DNA from: Bidens hawaiensis
Taxonomy: Eukaryota > Streptophyta > Magnoliopsida > Asterales > Asteraceae
DNA length: 64,000 bases
Reading direction: 5' to 3'
Assembly: GCA_021521415.1 (NCBI GenBank)
Contig: JAIQDT010000824.1
Coordinates: 124,001 to 188,000 of the forward strand
Below the pieces are notes generated by a model. That model saw only the letters and a list, made by a program, of their open reading frames with translations. It had not been told where the DNA came from and did not search any database. Shown here in pieces: positions 32,571-44,645 of this stretch; the first letter of the stretch is position 1; each line of letters begins with the position of its first letter. The position numbers and the translations under genes were made by a program.

Positions 32571-33181
32571 ACTTCTTTTCTGCATCATCAATCAATGATT
32601 TTCCAATACAGAACCTGCTTGAATATTCCCTTTGCATCTTCCATCTGCTGCTACAAACAATGATTAGATTGCTCCTAGTACCTGTTCATTCTTGACTTCT
32701 ACATATCATATTGTACCAGCAGCAATGTTCTTCAATATTCCCTTTACTATTCAAGCATCACACATATCAGAAACAATTACGATCACATAAAACCCTATTT
32801 TTCAGATCAAGAACCAAGCTTCGTCATCTGAACTTAATCGTCGTAGCAATATCCCAGTCATCTCGATATCAACCATTTATCTTCAATCTATCAACAACCG
32901 TTACAGATCTGAAAATCATCTTCAATAACAGTTCTTCCCCAAAACGAGCTAAAAACATTGTTACATCAGATCTAGACCGATATGAGCAGATAAACATGAA
33001 ATTGATGTTGATTCTCCAAACGAGTCATCAACCCAAACATCAATCCACATAAATTTTACCCAAATCATCAAATAATTTCAAAACCCTAAAAAATAATTTT
33101 TCAACAAACTTCATCGGTTTAACGTCCATTGTGGATTCAAGAGTGAGATGAATCGGATTCAACGGTTAGTCTGAACGATTT
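32571..33181 (-). mobile_element. Right interior (leader) of element F
   Basis: Non-coding leader between repeat tract and primer-binding site. No gag frame. Confidence 0.55.
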
Positions 33182-33203
33182 GGTAACCCGCTCTGATACC
33201 AAC
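33182..33203 (-). other. Primer-binding site of element F
   Basis: Minus-strand TTGGTATCAGAGCGGGTT, complementary to initiator methionine tRNA, next to the LTR end TTGTCA. Confidence 0.85.
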
Positions 33204-33699
33204 TGACAAGACCAGAGCCACGGTGCGGAAGCGTGAATAATGGCCGTTATTAACGGTGGAGCTCGGATCTTAGCTAGGATCGAATCGTGTTCACTCTTGA
33301 AAGGTATTTTGGACGGATAAGTGGTGTTTTAGGAGAGAGCCTGAATCGATTACAATGAGCAATAAGCTGGATGAACAAATATATGCAATCGAAACACAAA
33401 TATAAAGAAGTGGCAGTATGATTTCATTAGTCACAAGGTTGTCATACAGAGCACTCATACATACACACATACATACAAGAAAGATCAGCCACCTCCGGGA
33501 GAGCTCATCCCTGAGGCGGCGGCTCTCTCATAGGGATAAAACCCTAGATCTCACAAAATATACAATACATCTATTTATACTAGTCTAGGATGTCTTGGTC
33601 TTCAAGCCATCCACCCTTGGTTGAGACCAAAAATATTAATTATTTTTCGCCCATAATAATAATAATTCGATGTATCGGTCTAAAATATAAGTCCTAACA
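33204..33699 (-). mobile_element. 5' LTR of element F
   Basis: 496 bp. Minus strand TGTTAGGACTTATATTTTAG..TTGTCA. TATA-like TATAAATAG at 33571-33579. It differs from the left LTR by scattered substitutions and one ~25-bp indel. Confidence 0.88.
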
Positions 33700-33879
33700 A
33701 AAGGTTGACCCATATAAATACAAGAGTTACAAACAACGTCTCTCAATATAAACTTTAGCGTATATTATAGTAGATAAGTGCAATCAACCAACAAAATAAA
33801 ATAACAATCAATAAAAATAATGAACATAAGACAATGTGTTTTCAATTCATAAGCATACTTCAGTTGTTACAGTTGAAGT

Positions 33880-34654
33880 TGTTGGGTTTTAACAAGATTA
33901 TTAAAGTCATATAACCTCTTTTATTTGAAAAACGCAACGGATAAATAAGTTTTAAATCTTGTTATTTAGATGAATATAAAACCGATTTTATATGTAGAAA
34001 CCAAAACCCGGATCCATATACGAACTACATGCTTACGGACACATAAACAACCATAGGAAGTTAATGCATGTCAACCTTTCAAGGAGTTAAGAGGGTTGAA
34101 AAACATGATGTTGAATGACGAATATTCAAAGGAGATAACCTCAAGCTTGTATACCCTTCAAGCCTCCAACTAAACACCTTGTGTTGCTAGGATTTTTACA
34201 CTTCAAAAATCTCTTCTTGTTTCTTTTCCTTTGGCTGAAATCAAGAGAGAAAGAGATGAGGATTTTTGTGTCTTGTGTGTTTTTTGAGAGAGAGAATGAG
34301 AGTGTTAGATAGTCAAATGCACCACCCAAAACAACCGATATAAACTCTTGCATTTTGGTTATAATAAGGACAAAAGAGTGAAGTGGGAAAACCAGGGGGG
34401 TGGCTTTAGGCTCCTCCTTTCAAAATTCAAAAATCAATTTTAATAACTTATGTTATAAAACTTTATGTTATATTTATTTTGTAAAAATGTAACATAACAA
34501 AAATAACATGCAAGAGTAATTAGCCCTACATATAGTTATTTAACCAACTTTAAATAACATTATGAAATGTCCTCTCTCAAAATATAAATCATCCATATGA
34601 TTATTTATTTCACAAGTACAATGTATTTAGAAACTCTTTTCTAAATATCATAAG
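33880..34654 (-). mobile_element. 3' LTR of copia D, distal part
   Basis: On the minus strand this is the downstream part of the LTR, ending AAAACCCAACA at 33880, as in element A. It joins to 36566-36713 once solo LTR J is removed. Much more diverged from A's LTR than the coding parts. Confidence 0.75.
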
Positions 34655-36560
34655 TGTAACATCTTAGATTTTTCGTTTATGTTTAACTGACCCAAACATT
34701 TTTAGATCTTTATTATTATTGAAAATCAAATATTTATAAATATATAACTTTCTAAAGTTCACTTTAAACCCCTTATAGTTTTATATGATGTTCATTTCTT
34801 CTTTATTGCATTACAAGTTCAATATTTGACCAATAATCAAACCACAAGGACCATTTATGTCACAAAATGAATATCTGCTCATTCTAGGCTGGGGCGCTGC
34901 ACGATGGACCCCTAGGGGCTGGTCACGCGGCGCTACCAGCAACCTGAATAGATTCCTTGATCGATTTCGTTTCCTAGTTCGTTTTTAGCATCCAAATCAC
35001 TTATTTCAGGCATAAATCGAGTGAATTAAGGTCCAATAAAAGGATTATAACTAAAATACAAGTCCATATTCATAAATTACTGATCATGCATGAAATATAC
35101 AACTTATTTCATTGATTTAGTCATTAAATACATATTCGGTTTCCTAAACGAGTGAATTTACTAAATATGGTTCGTTTTAGTGTTTTCTATATAAACAATT
35201 CTCATAATCTCTGACATAAAATTCCCTCATACCCTAATATACTAATCCCGGCCGTCACATCCTCTAGCATTCTCTTCGGTTTTTGCATTATTGTTGAAGA
35301 TGCACGCTTAATCGGTTGACTTTGCTTATGCACCGACCTTTGACTTCATATCTTGATCGATCCTTTCACTTTCCAGGTAAGTTGTAAATATAGAAATTGT
35401 TCATACATATATTCCCTAGTCAATAACCTTCAATCAATTTTGGTGGTTGAAGAGTGTTGACTGGTCAATTCGCCTTAAACTCGTTAAAGGGCAAAACAGT
35501 CAACAAGTTTGACTTAACGTTTTCTCATACTTCTGGTCGGATTCAAAGTTCGTTCCAGAAGACTTTTATTCTCGTAACAAAATTTTAAGGCTACTGACCA
35601 AAACCCGGCTTCCGACTCATTGTTCGTATTCTGGTCAGTACCAACTCGCTTAAATGTTTAATTTAACATAACCGGAGTTATAGACATCTGTTTGGATCAA
35701 TTCCAGAGGAATTAAGTTCGCTCTTACTTATATTATTATATTCCAAAGTTTGAGGTTCTGATTGTTATCTCCTTCAACGTGTTAGTGGACGTCTTGTTTA
35801 AATCGTAGTTCGTTTATCATATTTATTAATCACTTACCTTCCATCTAAGGTGAGTTTTATCATTCCCCTATTCTACTAAGTTTTCTAAATGTTCTGGGGA
35901 CATATGCATATTTCATATTATATATATATATATCTCAAAAATTAGCAAACGTGTAATTGTGTGTGATTAATCAAATATACTGGTTATGTGCATACTTGTT
36001 TACGTGAGCATTCGTATTTGGAGAGGTCTAACATATTCCCTTGTATATGGTTCTCATTACTATTTACCCGCGCCCGATTCGCTTGGCAACGGTCTTATTA
36101 TTACTTGCTCATGGTTGATTACCGGCGCCCGATTCGCTTGACAATGGTTAACTGACACCTTACTTGTTCATGGTTTGATTTACTTACCGCATTTATTACG
36201 TTTTGCTTATTTCTTTTATTTATTATATTAACATTATTTTTAGTGTTATAAATTGGTGATAAACTCACTCAACATGTGTTTTTGACAAACTCTGTTTTCT
36301 ACGCATATGCAGGTTGCTATTGAATTGAAGTTGAAGTATGGACACTTAGAAAGACCTTGGGGTTTTAATGAAGACAAACATGAATTTAAATTTGTTATAT
36401 ATATATTTATTTGAATTATTTTTTTATATTTGGATTTTATGTGTACATTTGAAATAAAATAATTAAATAGATATTGTCACATTTATATTATGATAGTATC
36501 TTCGAGCTGTGAGCAATCGGATCACGCCCCGGCATTTCCGCCTTAGGTTGGGGTGTGACA
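34655..36560 (-). mobile_element. Solo LTR J (gypsy-type) with TSD ATAAG
   Basis: 1906 bp, bounded on the plus strand by TGTAACATCTTAG and GGGGTGTGACA, and flanked by ATAAG at 34650-34654 and 36561-36565. It has no internal region, so it is a solo LTR left by recombination. TGTCACACCCC-type ends and CACGCCCCGGCATTTCCGCC near the end are typical of plant chromovirus (Tekay-like) LTRs; orientation is inferred from this. A CGCCCGATTCGCTTG segment is repeated at 36069 and 36126. Confidence 0.85.
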
Positions 36561-36565
36561 ATAAG

Positions 36566-36713
36566 TGTTAATATTCATTTACTATGATCATATCATCTAT
36601 AAACAAATATTATTGGTGTTTGTCTAGCTTGTTATTGGGTATGACCCGACTTGGATCATAACGTACTAGCCACGTCAATTGTAATATGTGTCTTGGGCAG
36701 ACCGAGTCCAACA
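36566..36713 (-). mobile_element. 3' LTR of copia D, proximal part
   Basis: Minus-strand TGTTGGACTCGG at 36713, as at the start of element A's LTR, preceded by the polypurine tract GTGCAAGTGGGAAAT (36714-36728). Confidence 0.85.
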
Positions 36714-36728
36714 ATTTCCCACTTGCAC

Positions 36729-37435
36729 AAGATACATAGAAGATTAATGCAAGTAGCAAATACCGCCTAACAATGGTTTACTACCCCTAATACGTATGAC
36801 GAAGTGCCATTCAATAACATCATCCCCTTCAAGTCTCAGATGTCATGTAAAATCCAGAGACATAGAGTGATCATTCTCTGTTGATTTAACTTAGCAGGCC
36901 TTAGACATCTTGCTCTTAATGAATAAGAGGGGCAAATCCCCTCTTGACTACGTATGTCTTTCACAATCACCTTTTAGTATACCTGATCTTAGCTTTATGT
37001 ACCATCATGTTTCAGAGCAGCAAAGAACTAAGTCAAAGTATAATATATGGTGAATATCAAGACCCAATATGTATCTCAGGTCGGAGGATACTATGATATT
37101 CGCCTTTACTTAAATTTACTTATGATCAATCACAAAGATTCCATGTAGTAACATTTGAGAGCGGGTCAGTCCAATATTTATATCCCATAAATATCTGTGA
37201 ACCTTGACAGCAACTTCTTGCTCTATATTCATGCCTTATGAATATCCACCAATCCAAGTTCATAATAGTCTTACCTTCATACTTGTTCCCACAAATATGA
37301 ACAACTACGGACATTTAGAATAATTAACTTATTCATGGATTTAATGGAACATAACTCAAAACGTCATAATCATAAACCATAATCATATGAATGAGTGAAA
37401 ATAACAATTGTTCCGATATCCAAATATAAAATAGA
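36729..37435 (-). other. 3' untranslated region of copia D
   Basis: Matches 8326-9087 of element A. It contains a short frame at 37126-37314 that is not called as a gene. Confidence 0.6.
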
Positions 37436-37960
37436 TCAAATCCAATCACTAGAATATCGAAGTCCTAAGGCACAAGTGTGACTTTCGTGCTTTGGCCTTT
37501 CAAGGAGCTTCGTGAGTGGATTCACAATGTTTTGATCGGTGTGAACTTTGCGAACACATATCTTTCCTTTCTCAACTTCATCCCTTATGTAGTTGAATCT
37601 CCGCTCAATGTGCCTCGTCTTTTGATGTGCACGAGGTTCTTTGATTTGAGCAATCGCACCCTCGTTGTCACAAAAGATCTCTAGAGGGTCCTGAATGGTA
37701 CGGACCACCCCTAGGTCGGAAATGAACTTCCTTATCCACGCAGCTTCTTGTGCTGCCAATGAGGAGGCGATGTATTCTGATTCTGTGGTGGATAATGCTA
37801 CCACATCTTGTTTTGAGCTCTTTCAAGGGACCGCCCCACCATTCATAACGAAAACATATCCCGATTGTGATCGAGAATCATCTCGATTGGTTTGGAAACT
37901 CACATCCGTGCAACCCTTTACAACGAGTTCTTCCTCACCAGAACCGTATATTAGAAACAT
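37436..37960 (-). pseudogene. Copia D RNase H
   Basis: Minus-strand RNase H with [37 protein letters not shown] and KTRHIERRFNYIRDEVEKG, ending GLRYSSDWI. Unlike copy A it has no stop in the catalytic core. The N-terminal strand with its first aspartate is in another frame, so the domain is still broken. Confidence 0.82.
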
Positions 37961-38968
37961 GTCCTTAGTCCTTCAAGGTATTTCAATATACTCTTAACAG
38001 CCATCCAATGGCTACTTTCCGGATTTTTTTGGTATCTACTTCTCATGCTCAAGGCGCATGACACATCCGGTCTAGTACATATCATTGCATACATGATGGA
38101 TCCTATAGCCGATGCGTATGGGATTCCTTTTATTTTCTCTTGCTCGTCCTTTGAGCTTGGACATTGAGATGCACTCAATATCGTTCCTCTTTGAGTAGCT
38201 ACCAAACCACTCTTAGAGTTCTCCATTTTGAACCTCTTCAAGATTTTGTCAATGTATGTACTTTGGTTTAAACCTATCACCGCCTTGATCTATCCCTATA
38301 GATCTTTATTCCCAAAATGTAGGCGGCTTCACCAAGATCTTTGATGGAAAAACAACTCCCAAGCCAGGCTTTTACACCTTCCATGGTTGGAATGTCATTT
38401 CCAAATAGTAGTATGTCATCAACATACAATACTAAGAAAGTGATGATGCTCCCACTAGCTTTCTTATACACACAAGCTTCATCAGCGTTCTCGATGAATC
38501 CAAATTTCTTAACTTCTTCATCAAAACGGTGATTCCAACTTCTAGATGCTTGTTTCAATCCATAGATTGATTTCTTTAACTTATATACTCTACTAGGATG
38601 TTGTGGATCAATAAAACTTTCGGGCTGAACCATATAGACATCTTCTTCAAGATGCCCATTTAGAAAAGCGGTTTTAACATCCATTTGCAAAATCTTATAG
38701 TCATAATATGCAGCTATGGCAAATAATATCCTAATAGACTTTAGCAATGCCACGGGAGAGAAAGTCTCATCATAATCAACCCTTGAGTTTGAGTAAAACC
38801 TTTTGCTACAAGTCTTATTTAATAAGTATCCAAGTTTCCATGCATTTTGTTTTTTTTCTTGAAAACCCACTTACTTCTAACCGGTTTGGAATTAAGAGGT
38901 GGTACAACCAAATCCCATACTTGGTTGTCATGCATGGATTGAATCTCAACATTCATGGCTTCAAGCCA
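37961..38968 (-). pseudogene. Copia D reverse transcriptase, 5' truncated
   Basis: Minus-strand RT in two overlapping frames (38870-38277 and 38280-37951). It carries VDYDETFSPVALLKSIRIL, QMDVKTAFLNGHLEEDVY, KSIYGLKQASRSWN, VLYVDDILLFGND with intact catalytic YVDD, and ILKRFKMENSKSG. Frameshifts lie near 38830 and 38278. Everything upstream of the WLEAM segment is gone. Confidence 0.85.
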
Positions 38969-39769
38969 TATATATATATATATATAACAAAAAGATAAGC
39001 AAAGTATGTATGGTCGTATGGCAAGATATGTATGGTTATGGAACGAAAAGAAGGGACCAGAACCCAATAATATCGAGGTACGTAGGGCACCGGACCCTAA
39101 TAATATCCAGGTATGTCTGGCACCGGACCCTGATAATATCCAAGGTAAGTAGGGTACCGGACCTTGATAATATCCGAGGTACGTAGGGCACCGGACCATA
39201 ATAATATCTGAGGTATGTAGGGCACTGGACCCTAATAATATCCGAAGGAAGTAGGGCGAAATGTTCTTTAAAACGTAGAGATAGTATGTATCAATTAAAT
39301 GAGTTAAAACATGAAGGTATGAAAGGTATGAAAGCATGAAAGTATAAAAAGAAAGAAAGTATGAAAGAATGAATGTACGTATGCAAGTATGTATGAATGA
39401 AAGATGAGCATGTTATGTATGTGACATGTATCTCCGGATACATGCAAGTATGTGAATGTAATGTATGTTGCCTGATTAACTAGAAATCACTTAGCGTAGC
39501 TGAATTTTAGTATGCACGCAGTCAAATAGGTTAAAGTAGTTGGCTTGGAGAGGCTAACAGCTTGGGATGATTGTTATGATGTTATATTTTATTATGTTTT
39601 TATTTTGAAGACAAATATGAGTAATGTTAAGACAAGATCTGTAATGTTTTGTAATGAATGATTGATGTTTTTATGTTTCGCGAAAAGTTTTAATTCACTA
39701 TGATATGTAGAACTGTGTTTATAAGTAAATCCAACGCCAAAGTAAGACACTTGGATTTGGGGCCTTACA
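38969..39769 (-). mobile_element. Partial gypsy-type LTR
   Basis: On the minus strand it starts TGTAAGGCCCCAAATCC at 39769 and is cut at 38968 where copia D begins. It carries the 34-bp tandem repeats below. Form and start are chromovirus-like. No coding part is attached. Confidence 0.55.
39044..39258. repeat. 34-bp tandem repeat in LTR, about six copies
   Basis: Units of the form GGTACGTAGGGCACCGG followed by ACCCTAATAATATCC repeat from about 39078 at 33-34-bp spacing, with partial units at both ends. Copies differ at a few positions. Such arrays occur in the regulatory part of plant LTRs. Confidence 0.88.
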
Positions 39770-41700
39770 CAACGAATCTATAATTATAGTTGCAACACAA
39801 CCTCCATGGACACCAACATTACACAACATATTTGTAAGTGTTAGCTTTGTTTTTACCCAAACTAGGAGATTAGAACACATTACCACCAAAGCACTAAAAT
39901 GTTTTAAAGTTAAAGTAGTCAGTTCATTCAAGACATTTTATCAAATACCTTAACTGCATCATAATGTTGTTTATAAAACGAATCATGTATGTGGCTCTTT
40001 CAACACAATCTTACTTCACAAACTTTATATAATCAATTTAAAATGAAAATAAACTATTCATGCACATCCTATTATGTTTCGGTTATACATTAGTTACACA
40101 TACTAAGAGTTCGACCCTATCTCAAAATCACATACAATGGTAAAATTTTCAAGGAATCACAATGCTTGTGTAGTTTATGAATGAACCTAATGTGTGCAAA
40201 TCATATTTAAGCATAGATCGACAATAAAACTTTACGCTTTCATATCAAATTCATCCCAACAAACCCAAATACCTTGCCATATGTTCGAACTAAATTGTCA
40301 ATAAAAAAGCAAGATTCAACCAAATTGAACATCAATTAAAATAATACTAAACATCGATTAGCCGTTCGAACCCTAGAGGTCGTGAAACAGAAGAAAAAAT
40401 CATACCAGTTTGTGCTTGCTGAAATCGAGCGAAGATGGTGATGTTGTGCATGAGTCACCAGAAGAAAAGGAAGGAACGGCGTGGGTATTAGGTCACTTTT
40501 TCATTCAGCGATGTGTCAAGTCTGAATCGGTAAGATGGGCACTGAACCATTAAGATCTCACATTTTAACAAAACAAACAATCTAAATCTAAACGAATCAG
40601 ACGTCGCCTCTTAACAATGTAAATTTTGTTGAGGCAACATAAATTTAAGTGATTGATAATTCAATATTAAAATCCAAAATTTCAAAATAACATCCTTCCT
40701 ACTAAAATTATAAGTCAGACCTTTTACTTTGGTAGTTTGGTTTGAATTTTAAGCAACCCTATGAATTTTAAAGGGATTTTTACATATTTCTCCTTGCTAA
40801 CCTTTAAAATTACATATTTCCTCAAAATACAAGTTTTTAATGCAAAATATACAATGCTCTTTAAGCATGGTTTGGGAAGATATGTAATCTCAAAGTTTGG
40901 AAAGGGAAAATATGTAAATGCCCCAATTTTAAAAATGTAGCTTCTTCATTGGCTTGCCAATTGAGTTACTTTATTATGGACTGAGGTAACATCTTTTTGG
41001 TTGGTACTACGTACTTTCCCATGAATTTAGGTATTTTTTTCATGTGTAGTGCGTGTTAAGCTACCACCGCATCACCACTCCTAGGTGCCAAACACCATTA
41101 CGCATAAATAACCCGGGGTGTCAAAATAGTGAATGCCCTCAGATCGCAATTCAATAACATGACCCATGGGCTAATTGGGTGGGGGCAAAACTTTTTTCCA
41201 GCAAATCACACTCACTTATTCATATTTTTCAAAACAAAAGGATGAAATAATAATGATTATAAAATGATTAACAACTTGATTAAACCATTACACACGTTTG
41301 ATGGTTTAGTCAGTGAATACTCATTCGCCTACATGGTAGTGACGTGCCAGCAACCACAGGCATGGCCTAAGAGAAACCACAACCAAAAGTCATTTGTTGT
41401 TTGGTCAAAAATCACAAACATAATTCTCACTTCATTAAACCCCTTAATTAAGGGTTTACATTTGGTTGACTAGCAACCTGTATCTGAATATAAAAAACTA
41501 AAAATAAAAAATTAAATTTGAATTAATTATGTGACAACTATTAATTTGCAAAAATCATCTCATTAACCTAATAAGCAATAATCATTTGAACCTCCCTCTT
41601 GAACTAGGTGTAAAGATTCAAACTCCTAGTCTATACAGTTTCAAGGGTCAATTGACCAGCCAAAACAAAACTTCACTCACAGATCAATATATATCATCAA
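39770..41700. other. AT-rich intergenic; possible unrecognised minus-strand exons
   Basis: Mostly AT-rich. On the minus strand an ATG near 40452 opens about 15 codons followed by CTG|GTATGATTTTTTC, like a first exon, and 39780-39890 could be a later exon after TTTTAG. I recognise no protein. The LTR at 39769 would truncate such a gene. Confidence 0.25.
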
Positions 41701-44610
41701 TCACCAAAATCTCCATGGATCCTTGTATGGTGGAACATAGCTTTCCGTGGGCGGAAGAAGCCGAAAAGAAGCTACAGTGTTTTCCAGTACAGGACCCATC
41801 TGTTTTAAACAAACAACAAACTCCAAGTTAGATCCTCAACTCAGTTAGTTAATATGGTTCTCTCATATGACCAAAAACTGAAAAAGATATACATATATAT
41901 ATAAATAATTACCATGTCCCATTGCTTGTTAAGCGTCGAAGCGTTTAACGAGTATAAAAATCCTGCAAACAAGAAGCTTAGTTTGTTAGCAAAAGGTATG
42001 TAACTTGTGGTTTGCAAATTTGCAGAACAACAAACCTATCCAGATTCGTTGCTGTAAGCAAATCATCGTTCTTGTGAAAATCTAAAAGAAAATGGATTTT
42101 CGATTGATTTTTTTAATGTAATTCTTGTGAAAACAAATCATCGTTCTTGTGAAAATCTAAAAGACCCATTTACTTATGAACGAGTAGGTTCGGTCCATGT
42201 TTTAACATTGATGTCGAAAGTTGTCCACACTATATTTTAGTGCATAAATGATAAAACCTTATGAATCATTTTTATAAAAATTTAAGAATGTTATTAAAAT
42301 AATATATTTTCTTTATAATATTTGTATGGAAGTGTTTTGGGTCAACCCATGCCAAAACCACCCATTTCGACCCAAACCCTTTTTTGGCCAGGCCATTTTG
42401 ACACCTCAACTAAAAGAAACTAGTATAAATGGGATCAGACCATCTCGTTCAACAGATGCAGCGAGATAATGCCGAAAGATATTCGAGTCTTGCACCTGCA
42501 TTTTTATATTACTTCAGCGTATTTTAAATTAGAGCTAATTGGATTTAAGAATACAAAAGCAAAGAAAAAAAAAACATACAGTTTTTGTAGGCGATTTACG
42601 AACTAGGTATTCATAGTACCAATAAGGTTCCCCATCGATCTATCATACAACAAGAGCCAAAAGTGAGCAGATAGAGATATGGAAACAAATAGCATAGGCC
42701 TTCAAATTTAATGGGTCAACCAACCCGTTTAACTAGAGGTGGCAATATGAGTGGGTTGGGTTGGGTTGGATTTGGGTGATGGGTTTGGGTTTTGGTCAGG
42801 ATGCGTATGGGTCAGGATGGATTTTTAAAATAGAGGGTTAGGATGGGTATGGGTCAACATGGGTAAAGTTAATCCATGACCCAAGTAAAGGTTAAAATGC
42901 AAAAAGTTTCAAAAACCCCTAAAAAAATATTCAAAAAATTTAATAAAAAAAATATAACTAATAACTCAAGATATAAATCAAAAACGCAAAAACTAAAACA
43001 ACTAAAATGTCTCCCTCGTCGTCCTCGTTCATTATAAAAAAAAAAAATCGGTTTCATCTCGGTTCAGGTTCAGTTTTTTTTCGGTTCATTTTTGCTTTTA
43101 TTTCGTTTAAAAAATCCCTCAAAAAAATTAATAAAAAAATAATAACTCAAAATATAAATCGAAAACGCAAAAAGTAAAATAACTAAAATGTTTCCCCCGT
43201 CTTCCTCGTTCATTAAAAAAAAACTTGGTTTTGTCTCGGTTCAGGTTCGGTTTCTTCAGTTCGGTTTTGATTTTTTCATTTCGGTCGGTTTCGGTATATG
43301 TTCGGCTTCAATGATTTCGGTTTCAATTTCTCGGTTTCTATTCGGTTCTGTGGGTTTTGTTTGAAATAAAATTGGATAAAGCTTGTTTTAGTCCTTCTAA
43401 CCCATAAACAAACCCATTCTAACCTATAAGTCTATAACCAAAAGTCACTAGCATTTTCCCAACCCATCTTGACCTTCTTGCAAAATTCCTTTGATCCATC
43501 CTGACTCATCTCAGTACTAACTTAAGCCGAGCCCGGGCACGTTTACACTCTCCTGGCTCGTATTAATTTAAGAGGGCACGAGCTTGCCTTGTTTAGAGTT
43601 GTATTTCTAAAGCTCAAGTTCGGCTCGTCGGTGGTTTGTCAAGCTCAACCTAGGCTCGGGCTCGACTAATTTGTTATTTATGATCTATTTAATTTTTTGT
43701 ATAAATGTTTTTATAACTATTTACATATATATTTATAATTACAATTGTTATAGTTAACATAAAATATACTATTCAATTAGTGTTATCATATGTTTTTTAT
43801 ATAATAATAGTTATTATAAATATATTTTAAATAAAAATTATATAAATAAAAGACCGTTTAGGCTTGCTAGTTGGCTCGAGCTCGATATGTGAAGCTCAGC
43901 TCAAGCTTGTTTATTAAATGAGCCTTACTAAAAGCTTAAACTCGGGCTCGAGCCTGAGCTCGTTTAAGCACACACCAATTCGAGTATTAAGGAGCCAATC
44001 TCAAGTAGCTCGCGAGCAACTCCACTCGTTTGCATTCCTACTTACATCTAGTGAAAATTACTTAATTTCATTTTCAGAAACATAACAACTCAAGTATGAA
44101 GATAAGATACATACCATTTAAAGATAAATTTCTTGGAAGGCACTTCCAATGAAATCAAATATGAGTAAGCATTTAGTTCATCAACTAATGGAGCCATTTT
44201 AAGATCTTCATCAGCACTTGATCCTATAAATCACAAACAATTTAAAAACATAAAAAATTAAATGTTTCAAATACATAACTGGCACTACTAACAGTAAATA
44301 ACTTTTTACCTTCAATTGGGAATACTGTAGCAGCAGCCCCAAATAAAATAATATCCCTTCTAAAGAACCCATTTTTGGTGGTGGGTGTTGAAGATTTACA
44401 ACAGTAAACCACAAATTTGTTGCTGGGCTTACATATCTTTTGGTTTGATGAAGAAGTTGGTTTAGCTTGGTCCCTGAAGAAGACACATGAAACCCAGATG
44501 AGATAATATATATATACATATATATTGTGTATGTATAGAGAGATAGAGAACCTGTAGAGAGAGAGATTGAATATGGGTTGAGAAAGGGAGGGAGATAGTA
44601 CAGTTTCCAT
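41701..44610 (-). pseudogene. PPD5: PsbP domain protein 5-like gene lacking its central exon
   Basis: Minus-strand gene for a thylakoid-lumen PsbP-family protein. Exons by codon and splice fit: 44552-44610, 44310-44473, 44115-44223, 42580-42639, 42441-42495, 41913-41962, 41701-41799 (stop). All introns are GT-AG, including a 78-bp one at 44474-44551. The N-terminus is a Ser-rich transit peptide, then FFRRDIILFGAAATVF (residues ~56-71), a twin-arginine lumen signal. The C-terminus has IDGEPYWYYEYLVRKSPTKT, NIFRHYLAASVERDG, FLYSLNASTLNKQWDM and PPYKDPWRFW. The part expected between FIFKW and IDGEPYW, roughly 90 residues, is absent; 42640-44114 holds transposon-like sequence instead. Joining the flanking exons gives TG|A, a stop after about 110 codons. 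The PPD5 name is from memory of the family. Confidence 0.8.
42733..44032. mobile_element. hAT-like sequences inside the PPD5-like gene
   Basis: Left end TAGAGGTGGCAATATGAG followed by GGGTTGGGTTGG words. Right end read in reverse is TAGGAATGCAAACGAGTGG followed by GCTCGCGAGC words. Both are of the hAT TAGRRGTGSMAA type. Inside is a ~190-bp imperfect tandem duplication (about 42905-43085 and 43100-43260). There is no transposase. No 8-bp target duplication is clear, so it may be two nested or fused copies. Confidence 0.5.
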
Positions 44611-44645
44611 AGCTCATCCACTCCACGCTGAAAAAACAAAAACAA

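Larger units (their letters stand above)
26959..33699 (-). mobile_element. Non-coding copia-type element F holding mitochondrial DNA
   Basis: A 6741-bp structure bounded by two ~500-bp LTRs in minus orientation, with a primer-binding site, a polypurine tract and a 5-bp target duplication AAAGG (26954-26958 and 33700-33704). Apart from the LTRs the interior is ~1.1 kb on the left and ~1.0 kb on the right of a 3.6-kb mitochondrial segment. No gag or pol motif is present, so any movement needed proteins in trans. The LTRs differ at about 5% of positions by eye, so the insertion is not recent. Confidence 0.85.
33880..38968 (-). mobile_element. 5'-truncated copia D (same family as A), split by solo LTR J
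   Basis: Minus-strand copy with 3' LTR, polypurine tract, RNase H and most of RT. It ends abruptly at 38968 inside the segment before RT (WLEAM), at a (TA)n run, so gag, protease and integrase are absent. Its protein fragments match element A closely but keep some residues A has lost, including YVDD and the Q of SIYGLKQ. Confidence 0.85.

Noticed and set aside
39044..39258. CRISPR-like array
   Set aside because: The spaced repeats have no unique spacers, the units are contiguous, and the context is a plant LTR.
44211..44645. 144-codon minus-strand ORF upstream in the PPD5-like gene
   Set aside because: It overlaps the transit-peptide exons in another frame and runs through introns; the spliced exon model explains the region better.
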